This document shows, piece by piece, positions 28,448-37,985 of a stretch of 64,000 nt of DNA. The notes beneath the pieces are model-generated. The model was not told the DNA's origin. It saw only the letters and a list, made by a program, of their open reading frames with translations, and did no database searches. A program made the position numbers and the translations under genes. Numbering within the stretch: the stretch's first letter is position 1; every line of letters starts with the position of its first letter. The stretch is from Colwellia hornerae. Its GTDB lineage: Bacteria > Pseudomonadota > Gammaproteobacteria > Enterobacterales > Alteromonadaceae. The DNA lies in NCBI RefSeq assembly GCF_007954355.1, contig NZ_VOLR01000015.1, positions 60,829-124,828 of the forward strand, given 5' to 3'.

Positions 28448-29539
28448 CTACCCTTCGTCTACTGCACTTTCTAATAAGTTGTACTTTTTCAAGTAACCTC
28501 TTAGTTGATGATAGGTTAATTTGAGTGCGTCGGCAGTTTTCTTTTGATTATATTGACAACTTTCTAAAGCTGATTGAATCAAATCAATTTCATAATCTTG
28601 AGAAAGGTCTTTTAATGATAAAGGAAAGACCAGTGATTTACTCACTGGCAGTTGTTGTTGAATGATTTCTTGACGTTTCTCTTCGTTATTTTCTTTGTCA
28701 ATACTTGGCACGGACACCGAGATTCTATCTTGGGTTTTAATGCGCTGAGAAGGTCGATAAGGTGATTCAAAAGGGTCAATAACCAAGTCATGTACCGGTA
28801 AATGTGGGTTGTTACAACGGTACACACTGCGTTCAACGACATTTTTTAATTCACGGACGTTACCCGGCCAATGATATTCAAGCATGGCACGTTTTGCTTT
28901 TTCAGTAAAACCACTAAAGAGCTCAAATTCTAATTCTCGCGCCATATTAATGGCAAAGCTTTCGGCTAACATCATAATATCTTCAATACGTTCTCGAAGT
29001 GGTGGTAGGGTTATAACATCAAAAGCAAGTCGGTCAAGTAAATCTGCTCTAAATTCACCGGCATCGGCTAAGGTGGGTAAATCTTCATTGGTTGCGGCAA
29101 TTAAGCGAACGTTGGTGTTAATGGTTCTTGAACCACCGACGCGCTCAAACTCACCATATTCAACAACTCTTAATAGTTTTTCTTGAATAAGACCCGAAGT
29201 ATTGGCTATTTCGTCAAGAAATAAAGTGCCATTGTCCGCACGTTCAAAACGACCTTCATGGCGTTTACTCGCGCCGGTAAATGCACCACTGTCATAGCCA
29301 AATAATTCTGTTTCTAATAAATTCTCATTTAATGCCGCACAATTAAGCTTTAAATAACTTTGATCCCAACGTTTAGATAAGTAATGAAGACGAGCGGCGA
29401 TAAGCTCTTTACCGGTGCCCCTTTCTCCAATAATAAGCACGGGTTTACTCAAAGGTGCTATTTGTGAGACTTGCTCTAAAACTTCAAGAAAATTATTTGC
29501 TTGTCCAAGAAGATTATCCTTTTGGTTAAAACGCGACAT
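28448..29539 (-). CDS. pspF: Phage-shock-protein operon activator PspF
   Basis: This 363-residue sigma-54 activator lacks a regulatory N-domain. The AAA+ domain starts at about residue 10 and has Walker A GERGTGKEL, the sigma-54 contact loop GAFTGA, Walker B GTLFLDEIA and the R-finger region FRADLLDRL. A C-terminal Fis-type HTH (QKKTADALKLTYHQLRGYL) follows. PspF activates pspA when membrane stress frees it from PspA. It is divergent from pspA, as in Escherichia coli. Confidence 0.95.
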   Translation of the reverse strand: MSRFNQKDNLLGQANNFLEVLEQVSQIAPLSKPVLIIGERGTGKELIAARLHYLSKRWDQSYLKLNCAALNENLLETELFGYDSGAFTGASKRHEGRFERADNGTLFLDEIANTSGLIQEKLLRVVEYGEFERVGGSRTINTNVRLIAATNEDLPTLADAGEFRADLLDRLAFDVITLPPLRERIEDIMMLAESFAINMARELEFELFSGFTEKAKRAMLEYHWPGNVRELKNVVERSVYRCNNPHLPVHDLVIDPFESPYRPSQRIKTQDRISVSVPSIDKENNEEKRQEIIQQQLPVSKSLVFPLSLKDLSQDYEIDLIQSALESCQYNQKKTADALKLTYHQLRGYLKKYNLLESAVDEG

Positions 29540-29664
29540 TACTTGACCTAATAATTGGTTTATTTCACTAACAAATAGTGTATTTTATTAATCATCAGGT
29601 TTGAAGTGTTTTTTTTAATTATAATAACTTTATTTAAAACATGGAGTTAAGTTAATAGGAAAAC

Positions 29665-29682
29665 TTGGCGCAGAACATGAAT
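29665..29682 (+). promoter_or_regulatory. Candidate sigma-54 promoter of pspABC
   Basis: TTGGCGCAGAACATGAAT resembles the -24/-12 consensus (TTGGCACN5TTGCA): the -24 GG is intact, while the -12 half keeps TG but lacks the usual C. It lies 48 bp upstream of the pspA ATG at 29731, and the PspF gene is divergent. Calling it a sigma-54 site rests on position, partial match and the known biology of psp operons. Confidence 0.6.
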
Positions 29683-29730
29683 AAAGAATAGCAGTAACAT
29701 TAAATAAAATAATTGAATGAGGAAGTTGTT

Positions 29731-30402
29731 ATGGGTATTTTTTCTAGGTTTACAGATATTATAAATTCGAATATTAACAACCTGTTAGATAAAGCAGAAG
29801 ATCCTGCAAAAATGGTACGATTGATCATTCAAGAAATGGAAGATACTTTAGTTGAAGTACGTTCGTCATCCGCTAAAATTTTAGCGGATAAGAAAGATTT
29901 AGCTCGTCAAGCGACTCGTTTTGAAAAAGATGAGCAACAATGGCAAGAAAAAGCGGAATTAGCTTTAAGCAAAGGCCGTGAAGATTTAGCAAGAGCTGCG
30001 CTCGTTGAAAAGAAAAAGTGTGGTGAGAATGCGCTGTCACTTTTAGATGAGTTGAACAATGTTGATGATCACATTGCTAAATTACAAAGTGAAATTTCTC
30101 AGTTACAAGAAAAGCTAGCGGATGCTAAAGCGAGACAAAAAGCGATTATCATGCGAGAAAAAACAGCAACTTCTCGTTTAAAGGTGAAAAAGAATATCGA
30201 CAGTGGCCGTGTTAATGACGCACTTAGCCGCTTTGACAGCTACGAACGTAAAATTGATGATATTGAATCACAAGTTGAGTCTCTTGATTTAGGGAGTAAA
30301 TCATTAGCGGATGAAATCGCTGATTTAGAATCTGATGAAAATATTGATGATGAATTAGCACAATTAAAAGCTAAAATGAAATCAGCTAACAAAACTAAAT
30401 AA
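29731..30402 (+). CDS. pspA: Phage shock protein A
   Basis: PspA/IM30 family protein of 223 residues from the chosen ATG. An in-frame TTG at 29713 would add six residues, but MGIFSRFTDIINSNINNLLDKAEDP is the conserved PspA N-terminus and a GAGG site stands 9 bp before the ATG at 29731. The protein is almost wholly coiled coil after the amphipathic N-terminal helix. It binds stressed inner membrane, forms large rods or rings, and inhibits PspF in unstressed cells. It is first in pspABC. Confidence 0.95.
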   Translation: MGIFSRFTDIINSNINNLLDKAEDPAKMVRLIIQEMEDTLVEVRSSSAKILADKKDLARQATRFEKDEQQWQEKAELALSKGREDLARAALVEKKKCGENALSLLDELNNVDDHIAKLQSEISQLQEKLADAKARQKAIIMREKTATSRLKVKKNIDSGRVNDALSRFDSYERKIDDIESQVESLDLGSKSLADEIADLESDENIDDELAQLKAKMKSANKTK

Positions 30403-30439
30403 CTCAGTTTGTGTTGAATAACCTATAAGGAGAAGTATT

Positions 30440-30667
30440 GTGGAAGAACTTATAATGGTTCCTGTCATCATTTTTATGTTGTTAGTTGCCCCTATTTGGT
30501 TGATTTTACATTACCGTAGTAAGCGCCAGATAACGCAAGGTTTTAGTGAAGAAGAGTACAAGCAATTATCTGAACTTTCTGAATTAGCAGATAAGATGAC
30601 CGATAGAATTAAAACCCTTGAGGCTATCTTAGATGCTGAAACACCTGACTGGAGAAGTAAGGTATGA
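30440..30667 (+). CDS. pspB: Phage shock protein B
   Basis: A small inner-membrane protein of 75 residues with a single N-terminal TM (about 7-24, VPVIIFMLLVAPIWLILHY) and a cytoplasmic coiled coil ending LEAILDAETPDWR, which matches PspB of enterobacteria. The start is GTG with AAGGAGA seven bases upstream; an ATG five codons later has no better site. PspB and PspC sense membrane stress and bind PspA. Its stop overlaps the pspC start (ATGA). Confidence 0.93.
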   Translation: MEELIMVPVIIFMLLVAPIWLILHYRSKRQITQGFSEEEYKQLSELSELADKMTDRIKTLEAILDAETPDWRSKV

Positions 30668-31110
30668 CCGACAAGCGCCGTGGTGAATTATACAGAAACT
30701 CGAGCCAAGGAAAAATCGCTGGCGTCTGCGCGGGTTTAGCCGATTATTTTGGTTGGGAAACATGGTTAGTGCGTATTCTAGTGGTTTCGGGTGTCTTACT
30801 AGGTATGGGGTGGTTTGTCGTTATTTACATAGCGGGTTGGTTTATTTTAGATAAAAAACCAGGCGTAACCGCTAAAAAATCTCAACCAACACAATCACCA
30901 TATGCATCAGCTACCAAGCACACAGAAGAAGAGCTTTCGTCTGAATCAATTAAGGTGAAATCGCGTATTTGGCAATCGGGAGAGCCACCTAAGCAAGCTT
31001 TTCAAGACATTAGGCATAAATTTAAATCACTAGAAAGAGAAGTTCGAGCGATGGAGCATTATGTTACCTCACCTGAGTTTACTGTTTCTCGAGAAATCAA
31101 TAAGCTGTGA
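30664..31110 (+). CDS. pspC: Phage shock protein C
   Basis: This 148-residue protein starts in a 4-bp ATGA overlap with pspB. The PspC domain is at residues 8-68: LYRNSSQGKIAGVCAGLADYFGWETWLVRI, then one strong TM segment and GWFILDKKP. A polar linker and a C-terminal LIA-type helix (FKSLEREVRAMEHYVTSPEF) follow. It acts with PspB at the inner membrane in the stress response. Confidence 0.93.
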   Translation: MTDKRRGELYRNSSQGKIAGVCAGLADYFGWETWLVRILVVSGVLLGMGWFVVIYIAGWFILDKKPGVTAKKSQPTQSPYASATKHTEEELSSESIKVKSRIWQSGEPPKQAFQDIRHKFKSLEREVRAMEHYVTSPEFTVSREINKL

Positions 31111-31122
31111 TCAGCAAAAATG

Positions 31123-31149
31123 AAAAAGCGGCCTTTGCCGCTTTTTTTT
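31123..31149 (+). terminator. Rho-independent terminator after pspC
   Basis: The stem AGCGGC / GCCGCT with a CTTT loop is flanked by A5 and T8 tracts. It ends the pspABC transcript and suggests that ycjX at 31241 has its own promoter. Confidence 0.92.
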
Positions 31150-31240
31150 ATTGTTCACCGCTAAATAGTTAAGCAGACGACTTGTCTTTGTGATTAAGTG
31201 TAACCATTAAATATTAATATAACTTTCAGTAAGATAATTC

Positions 31241-32671
31241 ATGGCATTTATAAATAAAAAAAAGCTGAATAAATTAAAACAAAAAGCGAGCGATTTATTA
31301 AATAGAACGCTCGATCAACATGTTACTTTAGCTGTTACTGGCCTTAGTCGCAGTGGAAAAACAGCCTTTATTACCTCTTTAGTCAACCAACTGGTCAATG
31401 AAGGCAATAATTCACAACTCGGTTTTTTTAATGTCGTTCATCAAGGGCGCTTCATTGCCGCTAAACGTGTTCCTCAAAAACACTTACACATTGGCCGTTT
31501 TGAATATGACCGAGCGATGTTAGCTTTTTCACAAAACGAGCCGACATGGCCCGAGCCAACCCATGGTATTAGTGAAATGCGCTTAGCTATTCGCTATAAG
31601 CCAAAAGAGTCATTGTTGAAATATGCCAGTGATACAGCAACCTTATACTTAGATATTACTGATTATCCAGGAGAATGGTTGCTTGATTTACCGATGTTAA
31701 ATCAAACGTTCGAACAGTGGTCAAAACAAACAACAGCATTGTTACTTACCGAACCCAGGTTTAAATCAGCGAAAAGTTTTATTGAAAAGGTTAATCAAAT
31801 AGATCCCTTTGCCAAGGTTGATGAGCAGATGTTGGCTGATTTATCTAAAGAATATACCGATCTTTTATTGCACTTTCGCTATGAACTTGGATTGTCAGTT
31901 ATTCAGCCAGGACGGTTTATTTTACCTGGAGAATTAGCAGATGCGCCTATCTTACAATTTTTTCCCTTTACTGATTTTGAGCAAATGGATAAAAACGCTT
32001 ATCAAAATGCCAGTGATGACTGTTTAATCGGTATGTTAAGAGCCAGATTCATTGAATATAAAGAACGTGTTGTTAAAGCTTTTTATAAAGAACACTTTGT
32101 TAATTTCGATCGACAAATTGTATTGGCAGACTGTTTAACGCCCTTAAACAACGGCCCAGAAAGTTTTGCTGATTTAAAAATGGCGATGACCATGATCATG
32201 GAAAGCTTTAGTTATGGTCAAAGTAGTTTGTTTTCTCGATTGTTTGCGCCAAAAATTGATAAATTATTATTTGCTGCCACCAAAGCTGACCATGTTACAC
32301 CAGAGCAACACCATAACTTGGTAAGATTACTCGACCAGCTTGTTTATCAAACTAAGCATCAGTTAAATTATGATGTGATTGAAATGAAAACACTGGCGTT
32401 AGCATCAGTTAAAACAACCCAAGCAGGAACAAGTCGTTATCAGGGGCAGGACATTCCGGTGCTTCGTGGGAAACGTAGTGAAAATGGTGAGCTTATTACC
32501 GTATTTCCGGGGGCGGTGCCAAGTAAACTACCCGAGCAAAATTTTTGGCAGCGAGAGCCTTTTAATTATATAAGTTTTGCTCCAATGAATCCGATTGGAC
32601 AACACGAATGTTTACCACACCTGCGCATGGATCAAGTAATGCAGTTTTTACTGGGTGATAAAATGAAATGA
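31241..32671 (+). CDS. ycjX: YcjX family P-loop ATP/GTP-binding protein
   Basis: This 476-residue DUF463 protein has P-loop VTGLSRSGKTAF at about residues 33-44 and the conserved LYLDITDYPGEWLLDLPML (Walker B-like region). It is a member of the psp regulon in enterobacteria and is thought to work with YcjF in envelope stress; the exact job is unknown. Its 3' end (encoding DQVMQFLLGDKMK) is the source of a tandem repeat array that fills the gap to ycjF. Confidence 0.92.
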   Translation: MAFINKKKLNKLKQKASDLLNRTLDQHVTLAVTGLSRSGKTAFITSLVNQLVNEGNNSQLGFFNVVHQGRFIAAKRVPQKHLHIGRFEYDRAMLAFSQNEPTWPEPTHGISEMRLAIRYKPKESLLKYASDTATLYLDITDYPGEWLLDLPMLNQTFEQWSKQTTALLLTEPRFKSAKSFIEKVNQIDPFAKVDEQMLADLSKEYTDLLLHFRYELGLSVIQPGRFILPGELADAPILQFFPFTDFEQMDKNAYQNASDDCLIGMLRARFIEYKERVVKAFYKEHFVNFDRQIVLADCLTPLNNGPESFADLKMAMTMIMESFSYGQSSLFSRLFAPKIDKLLFAATKADHVTPEQHHNLVRLLDQLVYQTKHQLNYDVIEMKTLALASVKTTQAGTSRYQGQDIPVLRGKRSENGELITVFPGAVPSKLPEQNFWQREPFNYISFAPMNPIGQHECLPHLRMDQVMQFLLGDKMK

Positions 32672-33057
32672 CCGATCAAGTAATGCAGTTTTTACTGGGT
32701 GATAAAATGAAATGACCAATCAAGTGATGAAGTTTTTGCTTGGTGATAAAATGAAATGACCGCTCAAGTGATGAAGTTTTTACTTGGTGATAAAATGAAG
32801 TGATCTGCCTTGATGTATTAGCTGCTAAGCAAAGTGTTTACCAGCAATAGATACGCATGGAGCAAGTAATACAGTTTTTACTGGGTGATAAAATGAAGTG
32901 ATCTGCCTTGATGTATTAGCTGCTAAGCAAAGTGTTTACCAGCAATAGATACGCATGGAGCAAGTAATGCAGTTTTTACTGGGTGATAAAATGAAATGAC
33001 CGATCTTGATAAATATAAGAATGAAGCAAGTAATACCATTTTGCTTGGAGATAAAAT
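32630..33057 (+). repeat. Tandem array derived from the 3' end of ycjX
   Basis: The last codons of ycjX are repeated downstream. Four units with exact 44-bp spacing start at 32630 (inside ycjX), 32674, 32718 and 32762. Two more units start at 32860 and 32958 with a 98-bp spacing, because an extra block (TCTGCCTTGATGTATTAGCT and following) is inserted; this block occurs twice, almost identically (32803 and 32901). A last decayed copy lies at about 33023-33057, just before ycjF. Each unit keeps the CAAGT, TTTTTACT/GCTGGTGA and GATAAAATGAA parts. No unit encodes a longer protein. The array fills the whole 388-bp ycjX-ycjF gap. Confidence 0.93.
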
Positions 33058-33059
33058 AG

Positions 33060-34103
33060 ATGAATGAACTCGATGAAAAATATCAACAACAAATTCTTTT
33101 TGAAAATGATGAGTTAACTATAAAGAAAAGTAATTTACCTTCAAATGGCCAACAAGTCATTGTCGGTAATGACGATTGGCAGGAATCAGAAGATTTATCG
33201 TTAATTAAGCAAGGTTATTTAAATGATGATAACCCTCAGCAAAAAACAAGACCTCGTTGGTTATGGCGGGTTGTCGGCACTGTTTTTGCTGGCGTTGTTA
33301 TCGTAGAAACCTTTACTTTTTTTCAACAGGGCTTTGCGCAATCTCCAATTTTAGCAGCAATGTATGGTGTGTTACTCTTTGGCTTATCAGTCATTGTTGG
33401 TTCAACGGCAATACGAGAATATTCAGCGTTAAGACAATTCAAACGCCAACAACGTACGCAAGCTAAAGCAAAAAATATATTAGCAACTGAATTAGCTTCC
33501 CCTCGTCATCTTGACGCAAAAGCCTTATGTGAAAGCATCTCAGCAAATTTACCTTGTGATTTGATGTCAGAGCATGAAAAAAGTTGGCAATCGCTGATTA
33601 AAGAAGAATACAGCGATGAAGAATTACTGCAATTATACTCCCGTGAAGTGCTTTCAAAAGTAGATGAAAAAGCATTAGCTGAAGTGGCTAAGTTTTCAAC
33701 AGAGGCAGTAGTACTGGTTGCTTTAAGTCCGATTGCCATTGTTGATATGATGCTAATGTTTTGGCGAAACTTGCGGATGATTGATAAAATTGCTGGCCTG
33801 TACGGTTTGAAAATTGGCTACTGGAGTCGAATAAAACTAATCAAACAAGTTTTCGTTAACATGGCTTATGCTGGCGCTAGCGAGTTAGTCATTGATTTAG
33901 GTGCAGATTTGGTTGGTGTAGAGCTATTAGGTAAATTATCTGCGCGCATTGCACAAGGACTCGGTGCAGGTATGTTAACGTCACGATTGGGAATTCAAAC
34001 CATTAAGCTTTGTCGACCTATTCCTTTTGAAGAAAACACCCCAAAAATAGCTCAAGTGAGAAAAAAAATACTCAGTCAGGTAAAAAAATTATTAATAAGG
34101 TAG
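33060..34103 (+). CDS. ycjF: YcjF family (DUF697) inner-membrane protein
   Basis: This 347-residue protein has a cytoplasmic N-terminal part, two TM segments (about 62-82 and 90-112), then the DUF697 region with AVVLVALSPIAIVDMMLMFWRNLRMID and GLGAGMLTSRLG. It is the usual neighbour of YcjX. The start lies directly after the last decayed unit of the ycjX-derived array, so the array forms its whole 5' leader or an operon spacer. Function is not established beyond the envelope-stress context. Confidence 0.92.
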   Translation: MNELDEKYQQQILFENDELTIKKSNLPSNGQQVIVGNDDWQESEDLSLIKQGYLNDDNPQQKTRPRWLWRVVGTVFAGVVIVETFTFFQQGFAQSPILAAMYGVLLFGLSVIVGSTAIREYSALRQFKRQQRTQAKAKNILATELASPRHLDAKALCESISANLPCDLMSEHEKSWQSLIKEEYSDEELLQLYSREVLSKVDEKALAEVAKFSTEAVVLVALSPIAIVDMMLMFWRNLRMIDKIAGLYGLKIGYWSRIKLIKQVFVNMAYAGASELVIDLGADLVGVELLGKLSARIAQGLGAGMLTSRLGIQTIKLCRPIPFEENTPKIAQVRKKILSQVKKLLIR

Positions 34104-34333
34104 TTTTACTCTTCATTAGGCTTAAATGAGTTTCTTTTATCTCATTGATTTAATTGGTTATTGTTTTGTGTTTTACATTTTTGTAATTTTTTCTATACGC
34201 TATTATTATCTGGCTAAATAATAGTCAGTTGGCGTTTAGTATTTTTCCCATCAAGCTTGTTTTATTATCAGTAAACAACATTACTCACTCATTGGTTAGT
34301 GAATGATGATAAAAATTAAAATAAGGTAATATC

Positions 34334-35146
34334 ATGGGGATGGCGACGAAGTATATTTCGCGAGTTGCTGATGAAAATGGTCACATTCATTGGTCAGATG
34401 AAGAGAATAGTGTCTGGCAAGAATTGATCACTCGTCAATTAAAATGTGTTGAAGACAAAGCGTGTGACGAATATAAATTTGGCTCAAAATTATTAAATTT
34501 ACCACATGACCGAATTCCACAATTAGCAGAAGTGAGTAAAGTACTCAAGGAAACAACAGGTTGGCAGTGTGAACCGGTACCAGCATTAATCGGTTTTGGT
34601 GCATTTTTTAAGTTGTTATCAGAAAAGAAATTCCCAGTGGCTACTTTTATTCGCAGCAGAGAAGAGTTTGATTATTTACAAGAACCTGATATTTTTCATG
34701 AAATATTTGGTCATTGTCCTTTATTAACCAATAAGTCTTTTGCCGATTATACTGAGGCTTATGGAAAAATGGGTCTAAATGCGACCAAGGAACAAAGAGT
34801 TTTCTTAGCACGCTTATATTGGTTTACGGTAGAGTTTGGTTTATTAGATACCCCAGATGGCTTTAAAGTTTATGGTGGTGGTATTTTGTCTTCGCCAAGC
34901 GAAACCATTCACGCGACAGAAAGTGACATTGTTGAACGTGAAAAACTTAATATACTTGACGTACTAAGAACGCCATATCGAATTGATGTTATGCAACCTA
35001 TTTATTATATGTTGAATAAAGTAAGTGATTTAGATGATTTAAGAAAATATGAAGTGTCTGATATTATGGCGTTGGTTGAGCAAGCAAAAGCCTTAGGCTT
35101 GCACCCAGCGAAATTTCCAGCAAAAGAAATTAACAATGTGAGTTAA
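34334..35146 (+). CDS. phhA: Phenylalanine-4-hydroxylase
   Basis: This 270-residue protein is a monomeric bacterial aromatic amino acid hydroxylase. The iron ligands are in PDIFHEIFGHCPLL (two histidines) and in the glutamate of LYWFTVEFGLL, and the pterin-binding stretch SREEFDYLQEPD is also present. It converts phenylalanine to tyrosine with tetrahydropterin and O2. It is followed 9 bp later by the pterin-recycling enzyme gene phhB and then by tyrR. Confidence 0.95.
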   Translation: MGMATKYISRVADENGHIHWSDEENSVWQELITRQLKCVEDKACDEYKFGSKLLNLPHDRIPQLAEVSKVLKETTGWQCEPVPALIGFGAFFKLLSEKKFPVATFIRSREEFDYLQEPDIFHEIFGHCPLLTNKSFADYTEAYGKMGLNATKEQRVFLARLYWFTVEFGLLDTPDGFKVYGGGILSSPSETIHATESDIVEREKLNILDVLRTPYRIDVMQPIYYMLNKVSDLDDLRKYEVSDIMALVEQAKALGLHPAKFPAKEINNVS

Positions 35147-35155
35147 GGAAAAATA

Positions 35156-35494
35156 ATGACTGAGCAATTATCTGTACAAAAATGTGAAGCATGTCAAGTA
35201 GGCGCGCCACAAGTTAGTGATGAAGAGTTACCGGTACTATTAGCACAAATACCAGATTGGATCCCAGAAGTGCGTGACGGGGTTATGATGCTTGAACGTG
35301 AATACAAATTTAAGAACTATAAACTATCATGGGCATTTGCAAATAAAGTCTCTGCATTAGCTGAAGAAGAATTTCATCACCCAGCGATCTTATTAGAGTG
35401 GGGCAAAGTAAAAATTACTTGGTGGACACATGCTATTAAAGGGCTACACCGCAATGATTTCATTTGTGCAGCAAAAACCGATAAACTTTTGTAA
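35156..35494 (+). CDS. phhB: Pterin-4a-carbinolamine dehydratase
   Basis: This 112-residue PCD/DCoH protein has the motif [22 protein letters not shown], with the catalytic histidines of the HHP block and the later [11 protein letters not shown]. It dehydrates the 4a-carbinolamine made by PhhA so the cofactor can be reused. It lies 9 bp behind phhA in the same operon and is closed by a terminator. Confidence 0.95.
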   Translation: MTEQLSVQKCEACQVGAPQVSDEELPVLLAQIPDWIPEVRDGVMMLEREYKFKNYKLSWAFANKVSALAEEEFHHPAILLEWGKVKITWWTHAIKGLHRNDFICAAKTDKLL

Positions 35495-35518
35495 TATTTG
35501 CTTACATTAGATAATGAC

Positions 35519-35546
35519 AGCCTCCTACCTCAGGGGGCTTTTTTTT
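35519..35546 (+). terminator. Rho-independent terminator after phhB
   Basis: The stem AGCCTCC / GGGGGCT (one G-U pair) with a 7-nt loop is followed by T8. It ends the phhAB transcript before tyrR. Confidence 0.9.
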
Positions 35547-35604
35547 GTTGTACAAATTAGTTTACAATAGCAGATAGGAATACTTGGCTATTAAGGTAAG
35601 GTAA

Positions 35605-37155
35605 ATGCGTTTAGAAATTGTCTGTTGTGATCGAGTCGGCATTGCCCGAGAAGTATTAGAAATATTTGTTGAACATGAAATCAATTTACGTGGCATCGAA
35701 CTAAAACAGCCAGGCGAGATTTTCATCAATATCCCTGACTTAGAATTCAGCCAACTGCAAACCTTTATGCCACGTTTACGTTTAATTGAAGGTGTTAATG
35801 ATGTAAAAACAACACCTTTTATGCCTTCTGAACGTGAGCGTAATGAACTCTCCACGCTGATTAAAACTTTTCCCGATCCCTTTATATCTATTGATGCAAA
35901 AGGTGATATACGCATTGTTAATACTGTTGCTGCAGGCATAATGGGCTGTAAAGATCATGAGATTATTGGCGACAACGTCGGTAATTGGCTAAAAGGCTTT
36001 AACTTTACTCGTTGGTTAGATGCGGATGAAGTACTGGCACAAACGCGTCGCTTAAAATTTCAAGATGATGACTTTGTTGCTGATATCATGCCTATTCATG
36101 TGACCGACCAGAGCGGTATCCCCGTTTTAGCGGGTGCGGTATTAATTTTAAAATCAGAAGCACGGTTAGGCCAGCAAATAAGTGCTTTTAAGCAAGCGAA
36201 TGAAAATAATTTTGCCGGTATACAAGCGAGTAGTGGCTCGATGCGTAAAGTTATTCGAGAAGCAAAACGCATGGCACTCCTCGACTCCTCAATGCTCATT
36301 GTCGGTGAAACGGGCACGGGTAAAGAACTTTTAGCTCATGCTTGTCACGCCGCGAGTGATCGTAGCAATAAACCTTTTATGACCTTAAGCTGTGCAGCAT
36401 TACCCGATGATGATGCAGAAACAGAACTGTTTGGTGCGGGTTCAAAAGGTGAAAATAAAGCCAAGCGTGGACTATTTGAATCAGCAGACGGTGGTACGAT
36501 ATTTCTTGATGAAGTGGGTGAAATGTCACCGAAATTACAAACAAAAGTGCTGCGTGTTATTCAAGATGGTACTTTTCGCCGCGTCAATGACGAGGAAGAG
36601 ATAAGGGTCAATGTTAGGATAATCAGTTCAACCAACTGTGATTTACTTAGTATGGTTTCTACCGGCGAATTTAGAGAAGATCTTTATTACCGTTTAAATG
36701 TACTTGGCCTAAATATCCCCTCATTACGTGATAGGCGTTCGGACATTATTCCACTGGCTGAATTTTTTATTGTCAAATTCGGTCAACGTATTGGTAAAAC
36801 GATTGTCACTATGTCTGATGACTGTCGTGATTTTATCGAACATTATCCTTGGCCAGGTAATGTCCGTCAGCTCGAAAATGTATTAATTCGCGCGGTATCA
36901 TTAATGGAAGGTAGTATCGTGATGACCTCTCATCTGCAATTACCTGCTTATACCCGTGAATATGGTTATTTAGAACAGGAATTTGAAGGAACATTAGATG
37001 CTGCAGTTAAGAGTTTTGAAGCCGACTTACTGAGAAAACTATATCCGGCTTATCCAAGTACTCGACAATTAGCAAAAAAATTAGGCTTAAGTCATACCGC
37101 TATTGCCAATAAATTACGTGAATATGACATTAATAAAAAAACCGTAAAAATATAG
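35605..37155 (+). CDS. tyrR: TyrR-type transcriptional regulator of aromatic amino acid genes
   Basis: This 516-residue protein has an N-terminal ACT domain (MRLEIVCCDRVGIAREVLEI), a PAS domain (about 80-190), an AAA+ domain with Walker A GETGTGKELL and Walker B GTIFLDEVGEM, and a C-terminal HTH (TRQLAKKLGLSHTAIANKLREY). The sigma-54 contact loop GAFTGA is replaced by GAGSKGENK, as in TyrR/PhhR proteins that act on sigma-70 promoters. It probably controls phhAB in response to aromatic amino acids. I did not find a convincing TGTAAAN6TTTACA box upstream of phhA. Confidence 0.9.
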   Translation: MRLEIVCCDRVGIAREVLEIFVEHEINLRGIELKQPGEIFINIPDLEFSQLQTFMPRLRLIEGVNDVKTTPFMPSERERNELSTLIKTFPDPFISIDAKGDIRIVNTVAAGIMGCKDHEIIGDNVGNWLKGFNFTRWLDADEVLAQTRRLKFQDDDFVADIMPIHVTDQSGIPVLAGAVLILKSEARLGQQISAFKQANENNFAGIQASSGSMRKVIREAKRMALLDSSMLIVGETGTGKELLAHACHAASDRSNKPFMTLSCAALPDDDAETELFGAGSKGENKAKRGLFESADGGTIFLDEVGEMSPKLQTKVLRVIQDGTFRRVNDEEEIRVNVRIISSTNCDLLSMVSTGEFREDLYYRLNVLGLNIPSLRDRRSDIIPLAEFFIVKFGQRIGKTIVTMSDDCRDFIEHYPWPGNVRQLENVLIRAVSLMEGSIVMTSHLQLPAYTREYGYLEQEFEGTLDAAVKSFEADLLRKLYPAYPSTRQLAKKLGLSHTAIANKLREYDINKKTVKI

Positions 37156-37186
37156 ATCACTCATACCGATAACATAGAGATATAAG

Positions 37187-37840
37187 ATGAAACTTTTTGG
37201 CTATTGGCGTTCGTCCGCCGCATATCGAGTAAGAATCGCTTTGCATTTGAAAGACATTGATTGTCAAGCTGTCCCCGTCCATTTAGTTAGAAATGGTGGT
37301 GAACAGCACAGTGAAGCTTATACTGCACTTAACCCAACTCATTTAGTGCCAACGTTAATTGATGAAACAGTTGATGGCAACTTAGTGCTAAGCCAAAGTA
37401 TGGCAATACTTGATTACCTTGATAATAAATACCCACAACCAGCACTTTATCCCGAAAGTCTTTATGCTAAAGCACAAGTTCAAGCACTTGCCTTAGATAT
37501 CGCTTGTGAAGTTCACCCAGTAACCAATTTACGCGTTCAACAATATCTAGTGAACACACTCGGTGTCGAAGACGAGGATAAATTATCCTGGAGTCATCAT
37601 TGGATGAGCGTTGGCTTTACTGCTTTTGAAGAAACACTGCAAAAGGTATCAGGAAAATACTGTTATGGCGATCATGTGACCATTGCTGATTTATGCCTGG
37701 TTCCTCAAGTTTACAATGCAAATCGCTTCAAGGTCGATATGTCAGCATTTCCGCTTATTAATGCTATTGTTGAGCGTTGTAATCAGTTACCTGCTTTTAT
37801 AAAAGCACTACCAGAAAATCAAGACGATGCTATTTTATAA
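37187..37840 (+). CDS. maiA: Maleylacetoacetate isomerase (zeta-class GST)
   Basis: This 217-residue glutathione transferase has the zeta-class active-site motif YWRSSAAYRVRIAL (usual SSCS region here RSSAA) and the later QSMAILDYLD and CEVHPVTNLRVQQYL. It isomerises maleylacetoacetate to fumarylacetoacetate in tyrosine breakdown. It lies 31 bp after tyrR. The other homogentisate pathway genes are not in the window. Confidence 0.9.
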   Translation: MKLFGYWRSSAAYRVRIALHLKDIDCQAVPVHLVRNGGEQHSEAYTALNPTHLVPTLIDETVDGNLVLSQSMAILDYLDNKYPQPALYPESLYAKAQVQALALDIACEVHPVTNLRVQQYLVNTLGVEDEDKLSWSHHWMSVGFTAFEETLQKVSGKYCYGDHVTIADLCLVPQVYNANRFKVDMSAFPLINAIVERCNQLPAFIKALPENQDDAIL

Positions 37841-37985
37841 TTGTCGAGTAATGATAAAAAAGTTAAAAACTCAATCTTAGACAAAAGTTATTTTAGATCA
37901 CGTATTTCCCTTGCAACTTAGATCAAAACGGGTTGCAATGGTTTTTCATCATGCATTCTTTAGATAAATTGAATATTAGGTACCT

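Noticed and set aside
32630..33057. 44-bp periodic units as a CRISPR array
   Set aside because: The units are contiguous copies of the ycjX 3' end without unique spacers, and the period changes to 98 bp.
34140..34290. TyrR box upstream of phhA
   Set aside because: TTTACA and TGTAA pieces occur near 34172 and TGT...AAACA near 34258, but orientation and spacing do not fit TGTAAAN6TTTACA.
35562..35939. 125-codon minus-strand open frame over the tyrR start
   Set aside because: Antisense shadow of the ACT and PAS coding region; composition is not protein-like.
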